64,000 nt of DNA, from contig NC_006040.1 in NCBI RefSeq assembly GCF_000002515.2, forward strand, positions 186,001-250,000, written 5' to 3'. A program made the position numbers and the translations under genes. This DNA is from Kluyveromyces lactis (taxonomy: Eukaryota > Ascomycota > Saccharomycetes > Saccharomycetales > Saccharomycetaceae). The stretch's first letter is position 1, and the number at the start of each line of letters is the position of its first letter. Under the pieces are notes generated by a model. It made no database searches and was not told the origin of the DNA. It worked only from the letters and a program-made list of their open reading frames with translations. This document shows positions 47,381 through 57,100 of the stretch, piece by piece.

Positions 47381-48652
47381 ATGAGTGATGCTGCAACTAC
47401 TATACCCAGTGATGAGATAGATAAATTGTGGAATAAGGCGAGAAACCAGCTTGTGGAAGCTCAAGTCGAATGTGAAGAATCATTAAAAATCCTCTCTAAA
47501 GTGCGAACTGAAATGGACAGCTCTCAAAAGTCCAGATTTAAACTTAAATTTATACTTAATTGTTTGGTGAACCAGGTTGAGTTCTTCAAGAATATCATGC
47601 TCGAGAAATGTATTTCTACAGAGTTGATTGACAATGAATGGTCAAAGCTGGTTTTAGTCGAGATAGTCAATGACGTGAGTTATTGGCAAAACGAGATAAC
47701 AACAAAGATGAAGATCTTGCAGGGTACAAAATACGACTTGACTGACGATCACAGTAGCCTTTCAGATTTCATATGCATGGATCACGTAGACATACTACAA
47801 CAAAAAATCGATGAGATTCCTATTATAAAACAACAAGTGACAAACATACGACAACACTACAAATCGATAAAAGATCGAATAGAAAACCAACTAGTGGCTG
47901 TAAAGTTGAAAAAACTCAGAACTTACTTTGATTCACATTTCAGCAGGGATAGCAAAAATAATCTATTCAAATTGTTGGAAAGTGATTATGTCACTGAATT
48001 GAACGAATTTGAGAATGAACTTGCCGATTTCTTGAGATCAATCACTGATCATTTCGACAAATGCACGATATTGAAGGAACAGCAGATTCCACTACCAGAT
48101 TTGAAGGAACTTTTCCAGATTGTAAAGAAAGACGATACACAGTTAGAAAATATAAGGGAATTAGTATTCGAAACGGGACTTGAAGTGAAAGCTTTCTCAA
48201 AGAAAGTCAATGAAACAATAAGTGAAATAATGGACAAAATTGGTGGATTCCATCTGCTGGCTTCCAAGATTGTGACAGAGTTAGAAAAATGTGAGGAATA
48301 CTTATCTATCTTCCAAAAGATTGCTAATTTAGTATTCGTTTATAAGGAATCTTGCATAAAAAAGATTGAACAAGTGCAACAACTCTGTGAGTTTTACGAT
48401 AAGTTCAAATTAGGGTATAAAAACCTTCTACGAGAAAGAGACAGACGGAAAGCCACTGCGTTACAAATGGAGAAAATATTAAAGGAATGTCAGGAGAAAC
48501 TACAGGCACTGAGTGATGCTGACTTGGACCAACGCCAGCAATTTTTACTTGAAAATGGTGACTATCTTCCCGAAAACATCTGGCCAGGTTATATCGACGA
48601 TATGGAATCGATGTATAGTTTCGAATATAGCATACATAATGTACCGAATTGA
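47381..48652 (+). CDS. ATG17: Atg17, autophagy scaffold
   Basis: A 423-residue protein from ATG 47381 (S. cerevisiae Atg17: 417). It is almost entirely long helices and coiled coil, with no membrane segment, fitting the crescent-shaped Atg17 dimer. Recognisable stretches include KLWNKARNQLVEAQVECEES near the N-terminus and ENIWPGYIDDMESMYSFEYS at the C-terminus. Atg17 binds Atg29-Atg31 and Atg13 and organises the phagophore assembly site in starvation. It is divergent from SPP382, as YLR423C is from YLR424W. Confidence 0.93.
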   Translation: MSDAATTIPSDEIDKLWNKARNQLVEAQVECEESLKILSKVRTEMDSSQKSRFKLKFILNCLVNQVEFFKNIMLEKCISTELIDNEWSKLVLVEIVNDVSYWQNEITTKMKILQGTKYDLTDDHSSLSDFICMDHVDILQQKIDEIPIIKQQVTNIRQHYKSIKDRIENQLVAVKLKKLRTYFDSHFSRDSKNNLFKLLESDYVTELNEFENELADFLRSITDHFDKCTILKEQQIPLPDLKELFQIVKKDDTQLENIRELVFETGLEVKAFSKKVNETISEIMDKIGGFHLLASKIVTELEKCEEYLSIFQKIANLVFVYKESCIKKIEQVQQLCEFYDKFKLGYKNLLRERDRRKATALQMEKILKECQEKLQALSDADLDQRQQFLLENGDYLPENIWPGYIDDMESMYSFEYSIHNVPN

Positions 48653-48760
48653 CGGTATTGTGTTATTATTGATACATAAGTATACATATTTACAGGTATA
48701 AATTATCTTTTACATCGTTATGGTTAACATTACTTTCTGTGGTTCAAAAATTGCAAGGTA

Positions 48761-50146
48761 TCATTTATAATTTTTCTCAAGATCGACGAACCTTTCAAAG
48801 ACATCATCGATAGTTAGTAAATCCACTTTCTTCGACTCCCTGGTTCTAATCGCCACCTTGCCTGCTTCAACTTCTTTGTCACCAATCATTATAATATAAG
48901 AATAATGCTTCTTGATGGCTTCTCTAATTCTTTTACTTACAGATTCATCTCTTGCATCCATATCAACAGAGAAATGGAAGCTGTTGAGTGGAATTGGGCT
49001 TTTTGGATCACTATTTTCACCACGTAATGAGTTGACTGTCTTGAAAGCCAATTCCATTATCTTCTCATCTTCAGTCTTCACTGGGATGACCATACATTGG
49101 TTTGGATTCAACCAAAACGGCCATTTACCTTTGCTTGAATCAATTAAAATGGCCATGAATCTTTCCACCGAACCGAAAACAGCCCTATGAATCATGATAG
49201 GTCTCTTGTAACTATTATCCTTGTCCTTGAATTGTAAATCGAATCTTTCTGGCAATTGAAAATCTAATTGAATAGTGGCGACTTGATGTGATTTGCCTGT
49301 ATGATCATTGACTAAAATGTCAATCTTAGGACCGTAGAAGGCACCATCTCCTTCATTGGTTGTCCATGGTTGCCCCCACGATTGCAAAGTATCCTTTAAT
49401 ACATCTTCAGCATGATCCCATACTTCAATATCGCCAACGTACTTCTCAGGACGAGTAGAGAGGGTCAATGAGTACGCTGCCTGCTTTGAATCACCCGATA
49501 TTGGGAACACTTTTGTATAACACATATCCACCAGCTCCAAACATTTTTGAATCTCTTGACGGACTTGATCAGGTGTACAAAAGATATGTCCGTCATCTTG
49601 ATGAAACTTTCTGACTCTTGTTAGACCCGATAAAGCACCAGATGCCTCGTTCCTATGCAATGGTGAGAAATCTGAGAACCTCAATGGCAATTCGTTGTAG
49701 GATCTGTCGAATCTTTTAAAAACTACACAATGCCCGGGACAATTCATCGGTTTCAAACCATATTCTTCCTTAGAAACGTCATTGCCCTCAACCCTAAACA
49801 TATCATCCTTGTAATTTTCCCAGTGTCCAGATTGCTCCCATAAGGTTTTTCTATAAATCAATGGAGTAACCACCTCCTGGAATCCGTATTTATTCTGCTG
49901 TTGAAGCTTCATAAAACTAACCAACTTATTGAAGATTTTGGTACCATTAGGCAAGAAAAAGATTGAACCAGGTGATATTGGATCTGTTATGTATAACTCC
50001 TGTTTGGTCGATACCTCATGTGCAGTGGTGGCTGCACTATCGACAGCTTGTGGGCCCTCATTATGATTGGAACAGAGTCTTTTGACAAACTGACAAGGTA
50101 CGCCCGCATTTCGTACTGGTAGGTAGTTTATTCGCTTTAATAACAT
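48761..50146 (-). CDS. MST1: Mitochondrial threonyl-tRNA synthetase Mst1
   Basis: A 461-residue protein starting at ATG 50146 (S. cerevisiae Mst1: 462). It is a class II synthetase: motif 2 region LHRNEASGALSGLTRVRKFH, motif 3 MIHRAVFGSVERFMAIL, Zn-site residues including NCPGH, and a C-terminal anticodon-binding domain (about 345-455). The N-terminal editing domains of cytosolic ThrRS are absent, as known for Mst1. A short mitochondrial presequence precedes the core. It charges mitochondrial tRNA-Thr. Confidence 0.96.
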   Translation of the reverse strand: MLLKRINYLPVRNAGVPCQFVKRLCSNHNEGPQAVDSAATTAHEVSTKQELYITDPISPGSIFFLPNGTKIFNKLVSFMKLQQQNKYGFQEVVTPLIYRKTLWEQSGHWENYKDDMFRVEGNDVSKEEYGLKPMNCPGHCVVFKRFDRSYNELPLRFSDFSPLHRNEASGALSGLTRVRKFHQDDGHIFCTPDQVRQEIQKCLELVDMCYTKVFPISGDSKQAAYSLTLSTRPEKYVGDIEVWDHAEDVLKDTLQSWGQPWTTNEGDGAFYGPKIDILVNDHTGKSHQVATIQLDFQLPERFDLQFKDKDNSYKRPIMIHRAVFGSVERFMAILIDSSKGKWPFWLNPNQCMVIPVKTEDEKIMELAFKTVNSLRGENSDPKSPIPLNSFHFSVDMDARDESVSKRIREAIKKHYSYIIMIGDKEVEAGKVAIRTRESKKVDLLTIDDVFERFVDLEKNYK

Positions 50147-50487
50147 ATTTCAGAACGAGTCTCTTCAATGAATCTGCCCACAGCGAACTCTCAGCTCGTT
50201 GTTGTAATTACATTTCTAATTCGATCTTTCCAGTGTAGGTAGTTTCCATGCATGGTTGTTTAGTTTTTTTCACTATTTAACTCAGTAGAAACTTGAAGTT
50301 CCCACTTGCATGTGATGAGACAGAACGATGCAATGTAGAACATGGACCTATCTGCCTACAGTACTACTTGCTTCAAAGTTAGCTAGACGAATAGAGTTAC
50401 TTACATTTGATCTCTTTTATATATATATGATATTACGAGAGTTGCCAATAGATAATAAATACATCGTTATTGAGTCCAAATAACGAT
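50147..50487 (-). promoter_or_regulatory. MST1 promoter / AlaX-gene 3' region
   Basis: About 341 AT-rich bases between two minus-strand genes. Nothing distinct seen. Confidence 0.4.
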
Positions 50488-51846
50488 TTAGAATTCGGAG
50501 TCAAGATAATGCTGTAAGCCCTCGAACTCAGACGCCTTATAAAGGGCAACTTTTCCTTGCCATTTGCCTCCATTTTTACCTCCGCCACCTTTCAGCTGAG
50601 ATACTACTGATTTCAACTTGTCTGACACCTCTTGGATTCTGTTACTAGAATCAGAAACAATGATGATAGCCCCACCTCCAGAAGCCTTTTCTCTTCCAGC
50701 AAGAACGTAGCAGTAGTCTTCCAATGATGATCCAGCAATAAGCTGGTTATTTTCATTGTAAAGTTGTGTTAGGAACTCGAGGGTACCATACTCATCGCGG
50801 ATAAAGTGAGCTTTAGAATTTTCCTTCAAATCAGTGATCAATGATTTTGAGCAGAACCCAGCTAATTCTTTTATCCAGAATTGTTCTCTTTTAGTAGTCT
50901 TTTGCATGTTCTTCAACAGCATATCACATTTATGTTCTATTTGATCTTCAGAACAGGAGAGTAACTTTTTTGTGTTGCTAATAACCTCATTAGAGAATAA
51001 TGCATACCTTCTAACTCTATCACCGCACATGAAGAACAACCTTGAATTGGTACCCCTGACAGAAGATTGAGAAGGAAGGATCAATACAGAAGAAATCTGT
51101 GATGTTGTTTGCAAATGAGTTCCACAACATGGGTTCTTATCGAGGTCTTCGATATGAACCACTCTTAACACACCTTTGGATAAATCGTAATCATCAGGCA
51201 CTTTGTGGGTACTAATTTCTCCCTGGGACTCTGGATCTCCTTCGAAAATCGTAATTGTTTTAGGATTCACCGTAATATATTCGGTGACGGTATCGGACAA
51301 CTCCTTGACTTCTTCTGAGGTCAATCTCCTATTAATCTCCAAATAGTTGAACAGATCATACGGTTCAATCTTTGGTTTCTTCTCACTTGGAATACCCCCC
51401 ATAGACCAAGAGAGGGTTTTCAACCCCCACTTCTGTTCAAGAATTGCACTTACCAAGTGCTGTCCCGTATGTTGCTGCATATAGTCCAATCTCTTATCCC
51501 AATCAATTTCAACAGACACTTTAGCTCCGACTGGAACATCCCTATCAGTGATATGAACTGCATGCAGTCCTCTTCTGAATACTGAGGAGACAGGAATTGA
51601 GGCCCCAGTTTTGAGAAGGAATTTCCCAGAGTCACTAGGTTGTCCGCCACCTTCTGGAAACAAGATAGTATCCTGAAGTTCGATCTCAAAGGTATTCTTC
51701 TTCTTACCTACATCGCATGCAATTACAGTAGTCTCAAATTCTTTGGCCTTAAATGAGTCTCGTTGGCAGGCTAGAGAACCAACAAAAGTGTGGTTTGCAG
51801 TTTTAACCATGGCTAACGTTCCGACCAATTTTATGCCTCTTACCAT
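50488..51846 (-). CDS. AlaX-type tRNA editing-domain protein (YNL040W family)
   Basis: A 452-residue protein if it starts at ATG 51846; a second in-frame ATG at 51810 (MVKTANHTFVGSLACQRDS) would give 440 and may be the true start. It carries the zinc-binding motifs of the AlaRS editing domain: HTGQH near residue 125 and CCGTH near 250, with FPEGGGQPSDSG upstream. The C-terminal part resembles the AlaRS C-Ala region and includes SGGGAIIIV. Stand-alone AlaX proteins remove Ser or Gly mischarged onto tRNA-Ala. S. cerevisiae YNL040W (456) is the likely counterpart. An overlapping upstream ORF is noted in the findings. Confidence 0.9.
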   Translation of the reverse strand: MVRGIKLVGTLAMVKTANHTFVGSLACQRDSFKAKEFETTVIACDVGKKKNTFEIELQDTILFPEGGGQPSDSGKFLLKTGASIPVSSVFRRGLHAVHITDRDVPVGAKVSVEIDWDKRLDYMQQHTGQHLVSAILEQKWGLKTLSWSMGGIPSEKKPKIEPYDLFNYLEINRRLTSEEVKELSDTVTEYITVNPKTITIFEGDPESQGEISTHKVPDDYDLSKGVLRVVHIEDLDKNPCCGTHLQTTSQISSVLILPSQSSVRGTNSRLFFMCGDRVRRYALFSNEVISNTKKLLSCSEDQIEHKCDMLLKNMQKTTKREQFWIKELAGFCSKSLITDLKENSKAHFIRDEYGTLEFLTQLYNENNQLIAGSSLEDYCYVLAGREKASGGGAIIIVSDSSNRIQEVSDKLKSVVSQLKGGGGKNGGKWQGKVALYKASEFEGLQHYLDSEF

Positions 51847-52049
51847 CAGCTTTTATGCCGACTAACATGTTTTAAGTTCCTTTTTTCCTCTCTTCTTATC
51901 AATGATGTAAGTTGGTTAAAATATTGATTAGTAAATGATGTTCTGTTGTTTGTGCTAGATATGTACATACATATATATAACTGAGGGAAAAGCAGCAAAT
52001 ACTGGTTAACTGCTCATTCAATAGAAGTGCGTAGCGTATATTTATTTAA

Positions 52050-53138
52050 TTAGGCACGAACGTACGTAGCGTCGATTTTTTGAAGCGATTCCCCCAAATT
52101 CAACATAATCTTTCTTCTGTACTGTGTAGGATTTTTAGTCTGTATTGGATTTCCTTCGAGATATATCGTTTCAAATTCAGGTAATTTCCCCAATTCTTCG
52201 CCTAGAGATTCGAACGGTTGATCAATTTGATTATCAGACGCCCATAGGTCAGTAAGATGTGTCAAATGCTTTAAGTTTTCGATCTTCGTAAGTCTATTAC
52301 CAGTTACATCTAAAGTAGTTAATTTTAGGTTATTTTCAAGTCCTTCGATCTTCGAAATAAAATTGTGAGAGACATACAATTCTTCTAAGTTCTCCAACTC
52401 CTCAAGTCCTTCAAATTTCTTCAATTTGTTAGATTGGATGCTTAATATTCTCAAATTTTTGAGGTGTTGCAAGTTTATCAATTTAGGGATTGAGTTCTTA
52501 CCCAACCATATCTCTTCGAGATTAGCCAAACCTTTCAAGTCATCAGGACCAATTTCTTTGATTCTGTTGCCACCAAGCTCAAGATTTTTCAACTTTGTAA
52601 GGGTTCCTAAATTTTCAATCTTAGATATCTTATTCTGGACGAAATACAAATTCTCGAGGTTTACCAATTTATCGACGTTCTTGATAGTTCTAATCTTATT
52701 AAAAGATAAGTCGAGTGTCTTTAGATTAGAGAAAAGATTAACGCTTTTCGAGATGTGTTTGATTCTATTATCGTAAAAATCAATCTCTTCCATGTTTTCT
52801 AACGGTAGTACCTCCAGTTCAGCTATTGACTCGATCAAATTCTGTCTTAAATATAACTTCTTCAAATTCTTAAATCTCAACAAATTCAAGTCTTCCAACG
52901 CCAGTACTTTCAAATGCACTAAGTCAATTACTTCGGTGTCATCTGGTATCTCTGCGGCCAATTCTGCATCTGCAGATATATAGTCAGGGTTGTGGTCTTC
53001 TATGACGTTCGATTGTAACGAGCGTCCCGCTGTGAACAACCCTGAAGATGATTCGTCCGGGGAATCAATACCAGTCTCTATTTCCTCATTCGTATTTTCA
53101 TTATCAGTATCACTCAAAACTCTCTCTTCACGGCTCAT
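52050..53138 (-). CDS. SDS22: Sds22, leucine-rich PP1 regulator
   Basis: A 362-residue protein from ATG 53138 (S. cerevisiae Sds22: 338). An acidic head of about 70 residues is followed by about eleven SDS22-type 22-residue leucine-rich repeats (for example LFSNLKTLDLSFNKIRTI and LEELYVSHNFISKIEGL) and an LRR cap ending in NPTQYRRKIMLNLGESLQKI. Sds22 binds the phosphatase Glc7 (PP1), aids its maturation and nuclear location, and is needed in mitosis. It precedes ACP1, as YKL193C precedes YKL192C. Confidence 0.96.
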   Translation of the reverse strand: MSREERVLSDTDNENTNEEIETGIDSPDESSSGLFTAGRSLQSNVIEDHNPDYISADAELAAEIPDDTEVIDLVHLKVLALEDLNLLRFKNLKKLYLRQNLIESIAELEVLPLENMEEIDFYDNRIKHISKSVNLFSNLKTLDLSFNKIRTIKNVDKLVNLENLYFVQNKISKIENLGTLTKLKNLELGGNRIKEIGPDDLKGLANLEEIWLGKNSIPKLINLQHLKNLRILSIQSNKLKKFEGLEELENLEELYVSHNFISKIEGLENNLKLTTLDVTGNRLTKIENLKHLTHLTDLWASDNQIDQPFESLGEELGKLPEFETIYLEGNPIQTKNPTQYRRKIMLNLGESLQKIDATYVRA

Positions 53139-53514
53139 TTTTTATATATTGGAAGTATATGGGTTCGGATCTAATACTAAATGGCGTTTATAACCATTGT
53201 CTTTACCTCAACAACCGTCTGTCTAAAGATGTGGTTTGCATGTTACATAACCTTAAAAATTGAACTCAGTGATCATTGGGCGCAAGGAAAAATGTTTGAA
53301 TTACAAATCATATGACCCGATGGAAATCAAGTTCAAACATATGGAGTAATAAGGATATACAAATAGACGTTTACATATAGCACTTTGGCCATGAAACAGT
53401 TCATCAAAACTATCTTATCTTTCATTATAAGTTATATATGTGTGTCAATATATGTACATTCTTCCACATTAAATTCTGGTAAAACCGAAGGGCAACGTTT
53501 CGGATCCCAATTGC
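53139..53514 (-). promoter_or_regulatory. SDS22 promoter / ACP1 3' region
   Basis: About 376 AT-rich bases. No convincing motif or ORF seen. Confidence 0.4.
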
Positions 53515-53880
53515 TTAGTTAGCTTCCGGGCTGGAAGCGATGTATTCCACAGTTTCACCGACAGACTTGAGCTCATCTGCAACCTTATCTGGGAATTCGA
53601 TATCGAATTCTTCCTCAATGGAAACCAACAATTCAACGGTATCCAATGAGTCTAATCCTAAATCCTTGGAAAATTGAGTGTTAGCAGTAATCGAAGTAGC
53701 AGAAGCTGTCTTATCAAAAGATTTAATCACATCAGCAATACGGGTTGTGATTTCTTCTTTGGATAGAGAAGAAGAAGCATAGAACCTGGAAGCACTTGAA
53801 AAAGTTGGCTTTACAAATCCGCTTCTCAATCCAGAAACTCTGGTCAAACTTGGGGCAGCACGGAATACACTTCTAAACAT
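53515..53880 (-). CDS. ACP1: Mitochondrial acyl carrier protein Acp1
   Basis: A 121-residue protein from ATG 53880 (S. cerevisiae Acp1: 125). A Ser/Arg-rich mitochondrial presequence (about 1-38) precedes the four-helix acyl carrier domain. The phosphopantetheine-accepting serine is in GLDSLDTVELLV. Acp1 serves type II fatty acid synthesis and lipoate formation, and its acylated form binds LYR proteins in Fe-S and respiratory assembly. Confidence 0.97.
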   Translation of the reverse strand: MFRSVFRAAPSLTRVSGLRSGFVKPTFSSASRFYASSSLSKEEITTRIADVIKSFDKTASATSITANTQFSKDLGLDSLDTVELLVSIEEEFDIEFPDKVADELKSVGETVEYIASSPEAN

Positions 53881-54196
53881 CTTTGCTTTCCTTCTTTATC
53901 TCTCTGTAATATCACTAGACACTATACTGTACAGTAACAACGATCTGAAATAATCGAATGTAAAATAAAAAGAATGTACAACAAATGATCGTTGAAAATA
54001 GTTGTGGTAGAAAGGTTTAATCCAAACTCTCTCTCTGCAAAGAATTGGCTTTTGATCGATTTTTTACCGGGAAAAATTGCTTAGGCACATAAATCACTCC
54101 GTACGTTTTGATGTTTTCCTAAATGTATTTGGATTGTTATATAGACTACATGAGGTGAGAATTAGAACAGTTGCAGTGGGAGAAAGTTATTCTATG
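53881..54196 (-). promoter_or_regulatory. ACP1 promoter / DCK1 3' region
   Basis: About 316 AT-rich bases. No specific element identified. Confidence 0.4.
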
Positions 54197-57100
54197 CTAT
54201 CTTGTGCTTCTTAGCATGCTGATATGTGTGGTAGGACGAGATATTCTCGTAGCATGTGACGCTGCGTGAGATGGCGCGTTGCTTTTTGTAGTTCTATGGG
54301 AAGAGGTAACGGTGAGATCATGCATACTGTTTTTTGTTGCACTTCCGTTACTTCCAGCAGATCTGATAGAGTGGCTCTCTGAGAATATGGATCTTGACAT
54401 TAGCATACTACTTCTCTTGGAAAAACTTTGCTGAGATGACTGGATTGATTTTATTCTTGCGATTATTTCGTCGTTGGTCTCGTTGATATCGATTCCGCTA
54501 ACTTTGATCTCTTTTTCGAAATTCTTGGCGAATAAGTCCTTCAAAAGCGTATGTGACTTGCTTAAGCTGATTGGACACAGCTGTCCGTGTAGTGCGAGAC
54601 AACGGTTTAGGACAATGGTCAATTCGTTGAACGCAGCAACTAATAATTCCACATCAGCAGGATCTAGTTTCGATTTGGTTTCTTCATCCGTATAGAATAC
54701 ACGATACTCTGCAATACCACCGTTAATAGGTGCATCAATGGTACCTGTGATATTTCTTGACAGTTCTGAAAATACTTCAGAACAATCGCCGTTTTCTTTC
54801 ATTAGTTTATAGCACATGTCTTCAAGTCCGCTCAGTTCTTGGATCTTTTGTTGTAACGACTTGATGGCGTTGTTGATTGGTGATAGACGTTTCTCAGTGA
54901 CTTTCACAACTTCGGATCTATTCATTAATGTTGGGAAAGTGGATTTCGTTTCAAAAATATACTCTATTACCCATAGATCAGTGATTCCGTGTGTCCCAGC
55001 AACTCTTCTAGAACTGCTAAACGTTTTCAAATCCCTGTTTTCTACGTACAATCTGACCTTGTTATTGTCATTCTTCTTGTCACTGGTGGCATACTCGTCT
55101 GATATTTGCAACCTTGGTTCCACACTGATAACGTGGATGAATTTACCATTCGGTGGCGATACCAATAACTTATCCGCTTCAGTAAAACTGTTCACTAGTT
55201 TTGAACCGGGATACAATTTTAACAGTCTGTTATGCACGGATGTGATATGTTCAAACGGTAATCCCTCGAACACGAACGTCTTTCCTCTCAGGTTCTTGGG
55301 GAAACCGTACCCGTAGAAGGAGACTTTGAAATAGTTCGGTACCAATCTGTCCACGTTTTGCAAATCGGTGTAGATGTTTGAGATTTGACCGTGAACGTAG
55401 GATAATCCATCTAAATCGTAGTTAATCTTATCGTATGCGTCAGCCAAATCTTTGTATACTGTCAATGCCTTTTCTAATTTCAAACCCTTGGTGAAATTTC
55501 TAGCTGCTTCCTTGTAGAGGTATTCTCTACGTTCAAATGAAGACTGTTCGGGTAAAGGTGGATACTTGGTTGCTGGAAGGCTATCATTTGGATTCCATTC
55601 ATAAGTCAACGCTAATAATTCTAGGGATAATGCGGCTTGTATGTAATCCTTCCTTCTCATGTGATTAATAAATAAGTCATTAACCAAGGTGTGCAACATT
55701 TCAGGTCTCTTCATGGACATTAGGTAGCCAAAGATTCGTAATTGGCTGGCAGTTCTGTCATCATCAAATTCTTCACCGGATGGAATATCCTCTGTTTCAG
55801 CCAACGAGAGTAGAAACTCCTTCAAGAAACGAACATAATTGAAAAGAGTGTCCTTAATGCTGTCCTCGGTATCGAGATGAATAACATGCAACAAAGTGTC
55901 CAAAAATATCTCCACTTCGAATACGGTTGGTCTCAATGCACCCTTCTGGTATGCATTGAAAAATTGAGGAGTTAGCTCTTCAATAGCTGTGGTTAATGAA
56001 TTTTCGTTCGTCCAAACCAAAATTAGTACAACCCAAATGATTTTACTACCTACCCTTCTTGCATCTACATGACGTAAGAATGAAAACGCACAGAAGTCTG
56101 TAACTATATCCATAGCTGCAGTCAAAAATGTCATTTGATACACCGAAGATCTTAGAATACCATACTTATTATCAAGATCGGTACCAATACAATTGTCACC
56201 CAAAATGTCCCAGATTTGCTCGAGTATGTACGATGCTCGGCCAATCAAGTCTCCGGTCACCAAATACACAGCTTTCCTCGGCAAAGGTGCTAGAGGAGTA
56301 GAGTTAACAGTCTTATGGTTAGCAATACACAAGACAAGTTTGAAATATCTACCCCAAAGCTCTGCATCGAAGGTCTCTAAGGTACACTGTTCGTCAGGAA
56401 CGTAGTAAAGCTTGAAAACATCCAGGCACATTTCAGATAGTGTCATACAAGCGCGCATTATAGCTGCCGTCATAGTAAACCATTTTTTTGAAGGGAAGAA
56501 ATCTCCCTTTATCAAACGATGAATGGTAACAAATATGGTTGCCAGGTCTTCCCGTACTATTTTTGTGACGTAATAAGGAGATTGGAAGTCTTCATCCTCC
56601 CGACATGCTTCAATGGCTTTTATAAAAGAACCATGAGAATCGTATTGCTGCTCGACAATTTTAGTCAAAGCAATAATAATAGTTGCAGTCTCGAGTAAAA
56701 CACCAACAAACACTTCATCAGTCACCATAGAATCTACTGTTATTTCCGGAAGAGGTGTCACTGTAGGGAATAGAGGGGCAAATACTCTTTTGAATTTGAA
56801 ACAGTCTTCTTTCTCACAGGCACTTCGTAGGAAGAGGAATATCCGGCAAAAAATCGGCAATAATCTAATCAGATTCCTTTTGAAAACTGTGTCCTGTGCT
56901 TGCTCTATAATTGTAATCAGAACACCGTTAGCGTAACTTGCAGTCGTCAAATTTGGAACGCAGCCTTTCTCTTTGATGAATGGCTTGAAACACCATTCAA
57001 TAACTTGGCCTAAGAATTTAGTTCTTAAAGGATTTTCCGCTGGATCCTTGAAGAATGGAGCTAACTCCGGGTTCTGGAGAATTCTTCTTAGCAAGAGATA

